Origin: Lachnospiraceae bacterium | GTDB taxonomy: Bacteria > Bacillota > Clostridia > Lachnospirales > Lachnospiraceae | Direction of reading: 5' to 3' | Length of the DNA: 64,000 nt | Assembly: GCA_015057085.1 (NCBI GenBank) | Contig: SVFB01000027.1 | Span: 1-64,000, forward strand | Part shown: positions 35,765-44,193 of the stretch, one piece after another | How the letters are laid out: each line of letters begins with the position of its first letter | Numbering within the stretch: the first letter of the stretch is position 1 | Position numbers and translations under genes: made by a program | The notes under the pieces: generated by a model | Seen by the model: only the letters and a program-made list of their open reading frames with translations | Told to the model about the DNA's origin: nothing | The model's database searches: none

Positions 35765-36172
35765 ATGAAACGTGTAATCACTTATGGCACATTTGATTTG
35801 TTACATTATGGCCATATCAATTTGTTGAAGCGCGCAAAACAATACGGAGATTATCTGATTGTAGCCCTTTCAACAGATGAATTTAACTGGAATGAAAAAC
35901 AAAAGAAGTGCTACTTCTCGTATGAACAGCGCAAAGCACTGTTGGAATCTGTGCGATATGTGGATTTGGTGATTCCGGAAACCTGCTGGGATCAAAAGAA
36001 GACAGATATGCACGAATATCATATAGATACTTTTGTGATGGGAAATGACTGGGAAGGCAAATTTGACTTCCTCAAAGATGAAGGAGTTGATGTGGTATAT
36101 CTTCCACGTACTCCGGAAATCAGCTCCACACAGATTAAAAACGATTTGCATCAGGCAAACAAGGAACAGTAA
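35765..36172 (+). CDS. tagD: Glycerol-3-phosphate cytidylyltransferase TagD
   Basis: TagD makes CDP-glycerol from CTP and sn-glycerol 3-phosphate, the donor for glycerol-phosphate polymers and substituents. The 135-residue protein has the nucleotidyltransferase motif GTFDLLHYGHINLL (the HxGH pair), DEFN, VMGNDWEGKFDFLKD and a C-terminal RTPEISSTQI in place of the usual RTEGISTT. It is close to Bacillus TagD along its whole length. It starts at ATG 35765, one base after the preceding stop. The TagF-like gene at 49392 and the LicD genes are possible users of the product. Confidence 0.95.
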   Translation: MKRVITYGTFDLLHYGHINLLKRAKQYGDYLIVALSTDEFNWNEKQKKCYFSYEQRKALLESVRYVDLVIPETCWDQKKTDMHEYHIDTFVMGNDWEGKFDFLKDEGVDVVYLPRTPEISSTQIKNDLHQANKEQ

Positions 36173-36176
36173 AGAA

Positions 36177-36998
36177 ATGAAACACGACAATTTGTCAAAA
36201 GTACAATTGATGATCCTTGAAGTATTCAAGCCGGTCTATCAATATTTGCAGGACAACCAAATAGAATATTATATGCTGGGCGGCACACTGTTAGGCGCTA
36301 TTCGTCACGAAGGATTTATCCCTTGGGACGACGACATGGATATCGGAATTCCAAGACCGCAGTACGAGAAATTCCTGCAGGAAATCCAGGCTGTGCTTCC
36401 GGAGCATTTAAAATTAGAAACATATTATGATGAAACACCACATCATTATTATTTTTCACGCATCGTAGACACCCGATATGCATTGGAGCGATTGGGCAGT
36501 ATCGAAGCACGAGAAGAAAACGTATGGATTGATATCTTCCCGCTGGACGGAATGCCAAATCATGCCATCCCGCGCAAGATACATATGTTTCGACTTCTTG
36601 CCACAAGAGCAATGTATCACATCTCTTGCTTCGAAAAAGTAAATTTGAAGAGACCAAACCGTCCGTTATCCGAGCGTATTGTCATTAAGTTTGTGCAGAT
36701 CACAGGCTTTGGAAGACACGGAGATACCAGAAAGAAATTAGATAAACTGGATCGTTTGTTGAAAAAATATCCTGTGGAAAAGAGCAATTACTTTGTAAAT
36801 TTCATGGGACAATACAAATTTAAAGAAATGTTTCCAAAGACCATCTACGGAGATGGGGCACTGTATCCATTTGAGGATTATCAGTTAATGGGACCAAAGG
36901 ATTATGATGCAGTATTGACGCAATTGTACGGAGATTATATGACTCCGCCAAGCGACACAGACAAGAATGCACATGCAGCAGTCTTAAAAGACGAATAA
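36177..36998 (+). CDS. LicD family phosphotransferase (copy 1)
   Basis: LicD proteins transfer a phospho-alcohol (phosphocholine, glycerol phosphate or similar) from a CDP donor onto a cell-surface glycan. The 273-residue protein shows the family core GGTLLGAIRHEGFIPWDDDMDIGIPR (residues about 34-59) with the DDD metal motif. It starts at ATG 36177, ten bases after AAGGAA and four bases behind tagD, so CDP-glycerol is the natural donor to suspect. It is more distant from the other two LicD proteins (38559, 43300) than they are from each other. Confidence 0.9.
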   Translation: MKHDNLSKVQLMILEVFKPVYQYLQDNQIEYYMLGGTLLGAIRHEGFIPWDDDMDIGIPRPQYEKFLQEIQAVLPEHLKLETYYDETPHHYYFSRIVDTRYALERLGSIEAREENVWIDIFPLDGMPNHAIPRKIHMFRLLATRAMYHISCFEKVNLKRPNRPLSERIVIKFVQITGFGRHGDTRKKLDKLDRLLKKYPVEKSNYFVNFMGQYKFKEMFPKTIYGDGALYPFEDYQLMGPKDYDAVLTQLYGDYMTPPSDTDKNAHAAVLKDE

Positions 36999-37026
36999 TG
37001 CATCAAAAATTGGAGGATAGAAAACA

Positions 37027-37809
37027 GTGAAGCGTTTTTTCACAGATTTTAGAAATTATTTTCGTTACGCCATGTACTCGGCAAAAGCATCCCTGCAGGC
37101 CGAAGTGGCAGGCTCGTACTTAAACTGGCTATGGTGGGTATTTAACCCGTTATGTATGATGGTAATCTATTCCATCATTTTCGGATATATTTTTAACGCA
37201 AAAGAACCGTATTTTAGCATATTTATCTTTATCGGTTTGACTCTGTGGGATTATTTTAACCGCACAATCACATCCAGCATCAAACTGGTGAAATCAAATA
37301 AAGCAATTGTCACAAAGGTATTCTTGCCGAAATTTATCTTAATCGTGCAAAAGATTATAGTAAACTTTGTGAAAATGCTCTTTTCTATCGCAATCATCAT
37401 CATCATGATGATCGTGTATCGAGTACCAATCACATGGAATATTCTCTGGGTATTCCCATTACTTGCGGTATATACTGTATTTATTTTTGCAGTATCTACC
37501 ATTATGTTGCACTATGGTGTCTTTATCGAAGACTTAAACAATATCGTGCGTATTTTATTGCGTTTCGTATACTATTTGACAGGTATCTTCTTTTCTGTAG
37601 AAAAGAGATTGCCGCCTTCAATCAGTTATTATGTAGTACGCTTGAACCCATTGTCTTATTTCATCACATCCGCAAGACGCGTGGTGATTTATCAGCAGTC
37701 ATTATATTGGAAATGGCTATTGGCATGGCTGGTTGCGAGCATTTTGCTGGCAATGTTTGGTGTTTATAAGATTTACAAGTACGAAAACAGTTACGCAAAG
37801 GTGATTTAA
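37027..37809 (+). CDS. ABC-2 type polysaccharide/teichoic acid export permease (TagG-like)
   Basis: A 260-residue membrane protein with six helices of the Wzm/TagG family. The family look is clear in AGSYLNWLWWVFNPLCMMVIYSIIFGYIF and the late LNPLSYFITSARRVVIYQ. With the ATPase encoded next it would export a finished lipid-linked polymer. It starts at GTG 37027 after GGAGG. ABC-dependent export in the same locus as a Wzy-like protein points to two assembly routes. Confidence 0.92.
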   Translation: MKRFFTDFRNYFRYAMYSAKASLQAEVAGSYLNWLWWVFNPLCMMVIYSIIFGYIFNAKEPYFSIFIFIGLTLWDYFNRTITSSIKLVKSNKAIVTKVFLPKFILIVQKIIVNFVKMLFSIAIIIIMMIVYRVPITWNILWVFPLLAVYTVFIFAVSTIMLHYGVFIEDLNNIVRILLRFVYYLTGIFFSVEKRLPPSISYYVVRLNPLSYFITSARRVVIYQQSLYWKWLLAWLVASILLAMFGVYKIYKYENSYAKVI

Positions 37810-37810
37810 G

Positions 37811-38548
37811 ATGAAAGAAATAGCAATTTCCGTCGAAAACATGGTCTTGCGCTATCGTAAGATTAAGAAGTTTTCTATCAAAAAACAGCTTTTAAGTCGC
37901 AAAAAGAAAAAGAATCCAAAGGATAAATATTTTGAAGCAATCAAAGGAATTTCCTTTGAAGTTCCGAAAGGAGAAATCCTTGGCGTCATCGGAAAGAACG
38001 GAAGCGGTAAATCCACTTTGCTCCGCGCCTTGGCAGGAATCTTCTCGCCGGACGAAGGAAGCATCGACATGCACGGACACAGCATTTCGCTTCTGTCCAT
38101 TGGTGTAGGCTTCCAAAAGGAAATGTCCGGACGCAAGAACATTTATTTATCCGGTTTATTGCTGGGCTTCTCAGAAGAACAGATCAAAGCAAAGGAACAG
38201 GAAATCATCGATTTCTCAGAGCTGGGCGATTTCATCGATCAGCCGGTAGAAACATACTCCAGCGGTATGTATTCGAAACTAGCCTTTGCCATCACCGCAA
38301 TCTTAGAAACCGACATCATCCTGGTAGACGAAGTCTTATCCGTAGGTGATGAGCGATTCAAAAAGAAGAGTTACAAGAAGATGAAAGAACTGATTTCCGA
38401 CGATGACCGAACAGTGGTTATTGTATCGCACTCACTGAGTTCATTACTTGATTTATGTACATCCGTACTCTGGATGCATGATGGAGTGATTAAGAAAATC
38501 GGGAAGCCGGAAGAAGTTATTGAAGAATACAGAGAATTTATGAAATAG
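37811..38548 (+). CDS. ABC transporter ATPase for polysaccharide/teichoic acid export (TagH-like)
   Basis: The 245-residue ATPase partner of the preceding permease. Walker A is GKNGSGKST, the signature region is ETYSSGMYSKLAFA, as in TagH/Wzt rather than the usual LSGGQ, and Walker B is IILVDEVLSVGD. The switch His lies in VSHSLSSL. It lacks the C-terminal glycan-binding domain of Wzt, so it would not itself read a polymer end cap. A basic loop (KKKKNPKDK) precedes the core. It starts two bases after the permease gene. Confidence 0.94.
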   Translation: MKEIAISVENMVLRYRKIKKFSIKKQLLSRKKKKNPKDKYFEAIKGISFEVPKGEILGVIGKNGSGKSTLLRALAGIFSPDEGSIDMHGHSISLLSIGVGFQKEMSGRKNIYLSGLLLGFSEEQIKAKEQEIIDFSELGDFIDQPVETYSSGMYSKLAFAITAILETDIILVDEVLSVGDERFKKKSYKKMKELISDDDRTVVIVSHSLSSLLDLCTSVLWMHDGVIKKIGKPEEVIEEYREFMK

Positions 38549-38558
38549 AGGATTACTC

Positions 38559-39446
38559 ATGACGAACAATAATCAAATCGATACCAGACATTATCATCAA
38601 ATCTTGATGGATATGTTGATCACATTTGATAAAATGTGCAAGGAACAAGGAATGACCTATTCCTTGGCAGGAGGAACTTTATTAGGCGCAGTACGTCATC
38701 AGGGATTTATCCCATGGGATGATGATGTGGATGTGTTTCTTTTGAGACCGGACTACGAAAGATTTGTAGAGATTTATTCCAAAATGGAACTGCCAAAACC
38801 ATACTATAAAATCGTAACACTAAAAAATGGGGTGAAAGAGATTTCTTTTGCACGTATGCTTGATCAACGTGTGAGAGTAGACCATGAGAGAAGCAATAGT
38901 GTAACGACAGCATGGATAGATATTGTACCGCTTGATGCAGTCCCGGAAGATCCGAAATGGCAAGAAAAACTAGTTCGAAAACTTTCTTTCTATCGCAAGG
39001 TTCGTATTGTTGCTAATGCCAAAATGGGGAGTGGTCGTACAACATGGCAGATAATTGTTCGTTCTACAATGGGACCTCTTATTCGAAAGTTGCATTTGCA
39101 AAATGCTGTATGCAAACGAATTGATCGTTTAGCAAAGAAGTACCCATTTGAAAAAGCTGAATATTTTGCAGAGATTGTTGCGAAGGCAAACTTTAATGGC
39201 ATGGGACGTATTGATTTATTTAAGAGCCCTGAAATCATTGAATTTGAAGGATATCCATTTATGTGTATGCCGGATTATGATGCTTATTTACGTGGCCAGT
39301 ATGGGAATGACTATATGAAGTTGCTCCCAAAGAACAAGCGCATAGCGCATGGAGTGGCAACATTTATCAACGAGGAATATTTCGAGCAGAATGGGCTAGA
39401 ATTGCCGGATGAAAATCAGCAGGATGTTTTAGTAGAGGACATGTAA
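38559..39446 (+). CDS. LicD family phosphotransferase (copy 2)
   Basis: A 295-residue LicD protein. The core GGTLLGAVRHQGFIPWDDDVDVFLLRPDYERF and the later MCMPDYDAYLRGQYGNDYM match the copy at 43300 closely. Each of these two copies is followed directly by an aldolase-like gene, so a gene pair has been duplicated. The expected reaction is phospho-alcohol transfer from a CDP donor to a surface glycan; the donor is unknown. The ATG follows AGAGGA by six bases. Confidence 0.9.
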   Translation: MTNNNQIDTRHYHQILMDMLITFDKMCKEQGMTYSLAGGTLLGAVRHQGFIPWDDDVDVFLLRPDYERFVEIYSKMELPKPYYKIVTLKNGVKEISFARMLDQRVRVDHERSNSVTTAWIDIVPLDAVPEDPKWQEKLVRKLSFYRKVRIVANAKMGSGRTTWQIIVRSTMGPLIRKLHLQNAVCKRIDRLAKKYPFEKAEYFAEIVAKANFNGMGRIDLFKSPEIIEFEGYPFMCMPDYDAYLRGQYGNDYMKLLPKNKRIAHGVATFINEEYFEQNGLELPDENQQDVLVEDM

Positions 39447-39447
39447 G

Positions 39448-40116
39448 ATGTACGAAGAACAAATTCAGGCGGTTATAAGAGCACATAAGATGCTTCACGA
39501 AACTGGAAAAGATGTATTAGATAATAGCTTAATCGTATTAAGAGCAGATTCTGGTAATTATATTGTACGTGTAAGAAACAGATTTCAAAATGATTTAGAT
39601 GCGATGCAAATCTTTGTGGTTAATCGTGACGGAATCACTGCAGATGGCAAAAAGATAGATTTAGATCTGCGATTTTTTGTAGATGTAAAAATGTTAGAGC
39701 GCTATGATTGGATGAATTGTGTAGTAAACTCAACTATGAAATATTCTACGATATGGAATCAGAGTGAGGTTGCGCTTCCTCCACTTTCAACAATCCATGC
39801 GAAATATTTCTTTGGAGAGGTACCTGTGAGTGCGCCGATTAACTATACGAGAGGCGATTCTTTTGTGGATGTTGTTTCACAAGAGGTACTTGAGGTCTTA
39901 CGCTATGGAAATCCAAAGAAATGTCGCGGAATGTTTGTACCAAAGGTTGATACAATTATCTGGGGAGAGAGTCTCGATGAGGCTGTAGAGCTTGCTTTGG
40001 CATTGGAATCATTGGCAGAACATGCATGGGAAGTCGCAAAAGAAAGCAATGGATGTATGAGATATCTTCCGTATGCTTTAGTTGATGAAGTTTATCGCGA
40101 GTATCATAAAGAATAA
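39448..40116 (+). CDS. Class II aldolase/adducin-like protein lacking metal ligands (copy A)
   Basis: A 222-residue protein whose middle and end line up with class II aldolases/epimerases (CVVNSTMKYSTIWNQSEVALPPLS, FFGEVPV, IIWGESLDEAVELALALESLAEHAW). In active members two histidines (HxH) and a later His bind the metal. Here those places read N94, T96 and K166, so zinc catalysis looks lost. It begins one base after licD copy 2. It could be a binding or scaffold partner of LicD, or a non-metal enzyme. The alignment was made by eye from motif order. A strong terminator follows. Confidence 0.65.
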   Translation: MYEEQIQAVIRAHKMLHETGKDVLDNSLIVLRADSGNYIVRVRNRFQNDLDAMQIFVVNRDGITADGKKIDLDLRFFVDVKMLERYDWMNCVVNSTMKYSTIWNQSEVALPPLSTIHAKYFFGEVPVSAPINYTRGDSFVDVVSQEVLEVLRYGNPKKCRGMFVPKVDTIIWGESLDEAVELALALESLAEHAWEVAKESNGCMRYLPYALVDEVYREYHKE

Positions 40117-40121
40117 TTGAG

Positions 40122-40154
40122 ACAAGGAGCGAACTTCATTCGCTCCTTGTTTTT
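40122..40154 (+). terminator. Strong intrinsic terminator inside the polysaccharide locus
   Basis: A perfect 12-base stem, ACAAGGAGCGAA (40122-40133) with TTCGCTCCTTGT (40139-40150), has the loop CTTCA and then TTTTT. It splits the locus into separate operons. Confidence 0.95.
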
Positions 40155-40158
40155 GATA

Positions 40159-40187
40159 TTTACTAAGAAATCAAAACATGGTATATT
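40159..40187 (+). promoter_or_regulatory. Internal promoter of the CDP-substituent operon
   Basis: TTTACT (40159-40164), 17 bases, then TGG plus TATATT (40182-40187), an extended -10 promoter, directly behind the terminator and 37 bases before the next ATG. Confidence 0.65.
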
Positions 40188-40223
40188 AGTACTAGTCTAC
40201 TGCGCTGGAGGCAGGAATTATAA

Positions 40224-41525
40224 ATGAAAAAAGTGATTACGTATGGAACATTTGATATGTTTCATCAAGGACATTACAACATTATCAAACGTGCAAAAGA
40301 ATATGGAGATTATTTAATCGTTGGTGTAACCGGTGACAGTTATGATGTGGGACGCGGAAAGCTGTCTGTGCATGACAGCATTGCAACGCGAATTAACAAT
40401 GTGAAAAATACCGGTTTGGCGGATGCCATTATCGTAGAAGAATATTTAGGACAAAAAATCAGCGACATCATTAAGTATGACGTTGATGTATTTGTAATTG
40501 GAGATGACTGGAAAGGTAAATTTGACCACTTAAAGCAATATTGTGATGTGGTTTATTTGGAACGAACGAAAAATATTTCCAGCACACAGCTTCGAGAAGA
40601 AAACTTTAAACAGTATAATATCGGTCTGATTGTAGACGAACCAAAAGATAACCAGTTGATTGTAGAATCTCAGAAACTGAGCGGATTCAAGGTAACTTCC
40701 GTATTCTCAGAAAGTAGGGAAGTTTTGGATGCATTTCAAGAAAAATACGACATCGAAAATGCATATCGAAATCTCGATGCATTTTGGAGAGATACAGATA
40801 TTGTCTTTGTGAAGTGCCATTTGGATAAACGCGCTGATTTTATAGAACAGTGTCTAGCGCATGGAAAGCATGTCATTGCGGATCCACCATTTAGCTTGGA
40901 TGCAAAGATTCATAAACATCTATACAAGGTAGCAAAAGATAATCAGGTAGCATTGATTGATAATGTTAAGATGGTTTATGTTCGAATCTTTATTCAGTTG
41001 CTTTGGATGACACATGCAGGAATGATTGGCGATATTATCCGATTTAACTGCTCTATCTCGAAAAGAGACCGCAGCATTGTTAATCTTTTTGATGATTTAG
41101 CTGCGCTCGCACTTTGCCCAGTTATTAAGATTATGGGAAAAGAATATGATGCGATTGAGCCTAACCTTGTAACTTCGGAAGATGGAATTGAGTATGCGTC
41201 AATTACATTAAAGTATCCGACAGGTGAAGCAAGCATCAATATCGGTAATAAGATTCGTGTTAAGGAACAGTTGGAAATTATTGGTACAGAGGGCACAATC
41301 CGGTTAAAAGATAACTGGTGGAAGAGCAATTACTTTGAACTTGAAACTACAGATGGTTCAGAAGTAAAGACCTACTCAATGAATTTTGAGGGAAACGGAT
41401 TCTGCTTCCTGTTAAGTGCGATGCGTACGATGCTCGAGAACAATCGTACGGAATCAATGGGACTGTTTCCGGATGAATCCAATACCATTGTAAAAATCTT
41501 AGAATATATTCATCATAACAAATAA
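40224..41525 (+). CDS. Cytidylyltransferase fused to a degenerate Gfo/Idh/MocA oxidoreductase domain
   Basis: A 433-residue two-domain protein. Residues 1-130 are a TagD-type cytidylyltransferase with HQGH (14-17), IGDDWKGKFDHL and RTKNISST (114-121), which should make a CDP-alcohol from an alcohol phosphate. Residues 132-433 follow the Gfo/Idh/MocA layout (GKHVIADPPFSLDAKIHKH; GTEGTIRLKDNWW). However, the NAD-binding GxGxxG is missing (GLIVDEP at 134-140) and the usual EKP lysine is replaced (ADPP at 219-222). The second domain may therefore bind the product rather than reduce it. The start is ATG after GGAGG and it opens the operon. The CDP product is unknown; glycerol is not assured. Confidence 0.85.
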   Translation: MKKVITYGTFDMFHQGHYNIIKRAKEYGDYLIVGVTGDSYDVGRGKLSVHDSIATRINNVKNTGLADAIIVEEYLGQKISDIIKYDVDVFVIGDDWKGKFDHLKQYCDVVYLERTKNISSTQLREENFKQYNIGLIVDEPKDNQLIVESQKLSGFKVTSVFSESREVLDAFQEKYDIENAYRNLDAFWRDTDIVFVKCHLDKRADFIEQCLAHGKHVIADPPFSLDAKIHKHLYKVAKDNQVALIDNVKMVYVRIFIQLLWMTHAGMIGDIIRFNCSISKRDRSIVNLFDDLAALALCPVIKIMGKEYDAIEPNLVTSEDGIEYASITLKYPTGEASINIGNKIRVKEQLEIIGTEGTIRLKDNWWKSNYFELETTDGSEVKTYSMNFEGNGFCFLLSAMRTMLENNRTESMGLFPDESNTIVKILEYIHHNK

Positions 41526-41539
41526 GGGGTATGAAATTA

Positions 41540-43279
41540 ATGAAACTTTCAGATTATATGGTAGACTTCCTTGCAAAAAAAGGAATTACCGATTTCTTTG
41601 GATATCAGGGAACGATGATTGCACATTTTGTAGATTCCATTTATAAGAATCCAGCTGTGAAGAATCACGTTTGTTATAATGAGCAAGGCGCGAGCTTTGC
41701 AGCCTGTGGTTATGCAACGACGAAAAACGCCTGTGCCTGCGCTTATGCAACCAGCGGACCGGGAGCCATCAATCTCGTCTCAGGAATCGCAAATGCATAC
41801 TATGATTCTATTCCAGTCATTTTTATCACGGGGCAGGTAAATACATATGAATGCCATTACGAAATCAAAGGACTTCGTCAGCAGGTATTTCAAGAGACGA
41901 ATGTGGTAGGAATTGTAGAGCCTGTTACAAAGTATGCAGTTAGAATTGATGAGCCGGAGCAGATTCGCTATGAATTAGAGAAGGCCTATGCAATTGCAAA
42001 CAATGGTCGGAAAGGACCGGTTGTGATTGACCTTCCTATGAATATTCAAAGAGCGGAAATCAATCCGGATGAGTTAAAAAGTTATGAAGAAACCGAAAAC
42101 GAACTGCCTAAGATGGCAGAAAAAAATGCGGTTTATGAAGATTTAAAGACAAGTTTTGCAAGTGCTAAAAGACCTGTTATCTTAATTGGAAACGGTGCAT
42201 CGGAGCATGCAGTACAAGTGATTCATGAGTATGCGAAAACATGTGGTTTGCCAATTGTTTCAAGCTTATTGGCAAAGGATCGTTTCCTGGCAGAGGATGC
42301 TAATTACTTTGGATATGTAGGTGCTGCTTACGGACATCGTTATGCGAATTGGATTGTTGCATTGAAAGCAGATTTAATTGTTTCAGTTGGAATGTCAATG
42401 TGTACAAGACAGACAGGAACCGTACTCGAAAGATTTGCACCGGATGCGAAGTTGATTCGATTTGATGTGGATTCTTCTGAACTTTGCCGAAAGGTTAAAG
42501 AAGAGGAAACTTCATACCTGCTGGATTGCGATTCGGTAGCGGATTTGTTTGAACAGATGATGCAGAAAGGCACACATACTGTAGCGGATGAGAACTGGCT
42601 TGATGAGTGCCGTGCCTATAAAGCGTACACAGAGAAATTCGATGATTCTTTGGAACAGCGAAGACCAAATAAATTTATTGAAGCATTGAGTGCGCAGACT
42701 AAAGAAGGAGATGTCATCGTAGGGGATGTTGGCCAGCATATGATGTGGGTTGGACAATCCTTTGATACAAAGAAAAATCAGAAAGTTCTTTTCTCCGGAG
42801 GACATGGTGCAATGGGATACGCTTTGCCGGCAGCAATTGGAGCAAGTACAGTAAGACCGGAGAATACTGTATATGCGGTTTGCGGTGATGGGGCTTTCCA
42901 GATGAACATTCAAGAGCTACAGTGGTTGGTTCAAGAACCACGCAATCTTGTGGCGATTGTGATGAATAATCAGTCTCTTGGATTGATTACACAACAGCAA
43001 GATGCTTATTTTGAAGGAAATCATTTTGCAGCAGGTTCACCGTATTTTTCTTCACCAAATTTTGCAAAGGTTGCAACTGCATACGGAATTGAATCTGTAC
43101 AGGTTTCCACACCGGAGGAGTTGGCAGAAGCGGTGAAAAAGCATGGTAACAAACCATTGTTGATCGAGGTAATACTTGGAGAGGGAACCTTTGCATATCC
43201 GAAGACTGCATTGGGTGCTCCGATTTATAAACAGGAGCCATTAATGCCGGAAGAAGAAGTAAAAGCATTTTGGAACTAA
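41540..43279 (+). CDS. Thiamine-diphosphate-dependent enzyme, acetolactate synthase-like
   Basis: A 579-residue ThDP enzyme with the three-domain layout of acetolactate synthase and related decarboxylases/carboligases. The catalytic Glu is E48 in YNEQGA. SGPGAINLVSGIANAYYDSIPVIFITGQ follows. The C-terminal ThDP/Mg site is GDGAFQMNIQELQWL to MNN. The start is ATG 41540, ten bases after AAGGGG; ATG 41531 is too close. Inside a polysaccharide operon it is more likely a sugar or polyol carboligase than a branched-chain amino acid enzyme. YerE of Yersinia, which adds a two-carbon unit from pyruvate to a CDP-keto-sugar, is a known precedent. The substrate is unproven. Confidence 0.85.
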   Translation: MKLSDYMVDFLAKKGITDFFGYQGTMIAHFVDSIYKNPAVKNHVCYNEQGASFAACGYATTKNACACAYATSGPGAINLVSGIANAYYDSIPVIFITGQVNTYECHYEIKGLRQQVFQETNVVGIVEPVTKYAVRIDEPEQIRYELEKAYAIANNGRKGPVVIDLPMNIQRAEINPDELKSYEETENELPKMAEKNAVYEDLKTSFASAKRPVILIGNGASEHAVQVIHEYAKTCGLPIVSSLLAKDRFLAEDANYFGYVGAAYGHRYANWIVALKADLIVSVGMSMCTRQTGTVLERFAPDAKLIRFDVDSSELCRKVKEEETSYLLDCDSVADLFEQMMQKGTHTVADENWLDECRAYKAYTEKFDDSLEQRRPNKFIEALSAQTKEGDVIVGDVGQHMMWVGQSFDTKKNQKVLFSGGHGAMGYALPAAIGASTVRPENTVYAVCGDGAFQMNIQELQWLVQEPRNLVAIVMNNQSLGLITQQQDAYFEGNHFAAGSPYFSSPNFAKVATAYGIESVQVSTPEELAEAVKKHGNKPLLIEVILGEGTFAYPKTALGAPIYKQEPLMPEEEVKAFWN

Positions 43280-43299
43280 AGGCATAAGGAAAAGAGAAA

Positions 43300-44181
43300 A
43301 TGAATTATACAGATTTAAGATTAGATCAAGTGGAATATCATAAATCTCTGCTTGGTATGTTAAAGGTCTTTGACCGTATTTGCAAAGAGGAAGGTATGCC
43401 GTATTCTTTGGCTGGAGGAACATTACTTGGAGCTGCACGCCATCAAGGATTTATTCCATGGGATGATGATGTGGATGTATTTTTGCTTCGACCGGATTTT
43501 GAACGTTTTATTGAGAAATATTCACATGGAGAATTGATTGATGGACGTTATCAGATTTCCTCCATGAAGACAGGACTAAAAGAAATTCCAATTGCGCGTT
43601 TATTGGATATGAAAGTAAAGGTAAAGCATGATACCAGTGTTTCAATCCCAAAGCACGCTTGGATAGATATCGTTCCTTTTGATGCGATTCCAAATGATGG
43701 AAAAGAAGCTCAAAAGTTAATCAAAAAATTAGCTAAGTGGCGTGAATATCGTATTCTTGGAAATGCTTTGCCTGGAAGCGGCAAAAGCAGACGTCGACGC
43801 ATTGTAAGAACTTTCTGGGGGATTGTTTTAAGAGGATTACATCTGATTCGACCAATTTCGAAGCATATTGACCGACTTGCAAAGAAAACAAATTTTGAAG
43901 AGTCTAAGCAGTTAGCCGAAATTGTAATCAAAGGTAATTATAACGGTCGTGCGAGTCTGGAATTATTCCTGCATCCAGTGTTGTTACCGTTTGAAGGATA
44001 TCGATTTATGTGCATGCCGGATTACAGCGATTATTTGCGTGGACAATATGGTATGGATTATTTGAAGCTGATGCCAAAGAATTTACGAGAGTCACATGGT
44101 GTGCGAGCATGGTTGGACAAAAAGTATTTGTCTGAAGAAGAAAAAAAAGCGTTAAAAAATCAAACTTACACGTTCGAATAG
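43300..44181 (+). CDS. LicD family phosphotransferase (copy 3)
   Basis: A 293-residue paralogue of the LicD at 38559, with the same core GGTLLGAARHQGFIPWDDDVDVFLLRPDFERF and the same late MCMPDYSDYLRGQYGMDYLKLMPKN. It sits between the ThDP enzyme and the second aldolase-like gene. It presumably transfers the phospho-group activated by the fused cytidylyltransferase onto the polysaccharide. The ATG at 43300 follows AAGGAAAAGAG. The high similarity to copy 2, with the neighbour conserved, shows duplication of the pair rather than independent recruitment. Confidence 0.9.
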   Translation: MNYTDLRLDQVEYHKSLLGMLKVFDRICKEEGMPYSLAGGTLLGAARHQGFIPWDDDVDVFLLRPDFERFIEKYSHGELIDGRYQISSMKTGLKEIPIARLLDMKVKVKHDTSVSIPKHAWIDIVPFDAIPNDGKEAQKLIKKLAKWREYRILGNALPGSGKSRRRRIVRTFWGIVLRGLHLIRPISKHIDRLAKKTNFEESKQLAEIVIKGNYNGRASLELFLHPVLLPFEGYRFMCMPDYSDYLRGQYGMDYLKLMPKNLRESHGVRAWLDKKYLSEEEKKALKNQTYTFE

Positions 44182-44193
44182 AGGATTGAAAGA

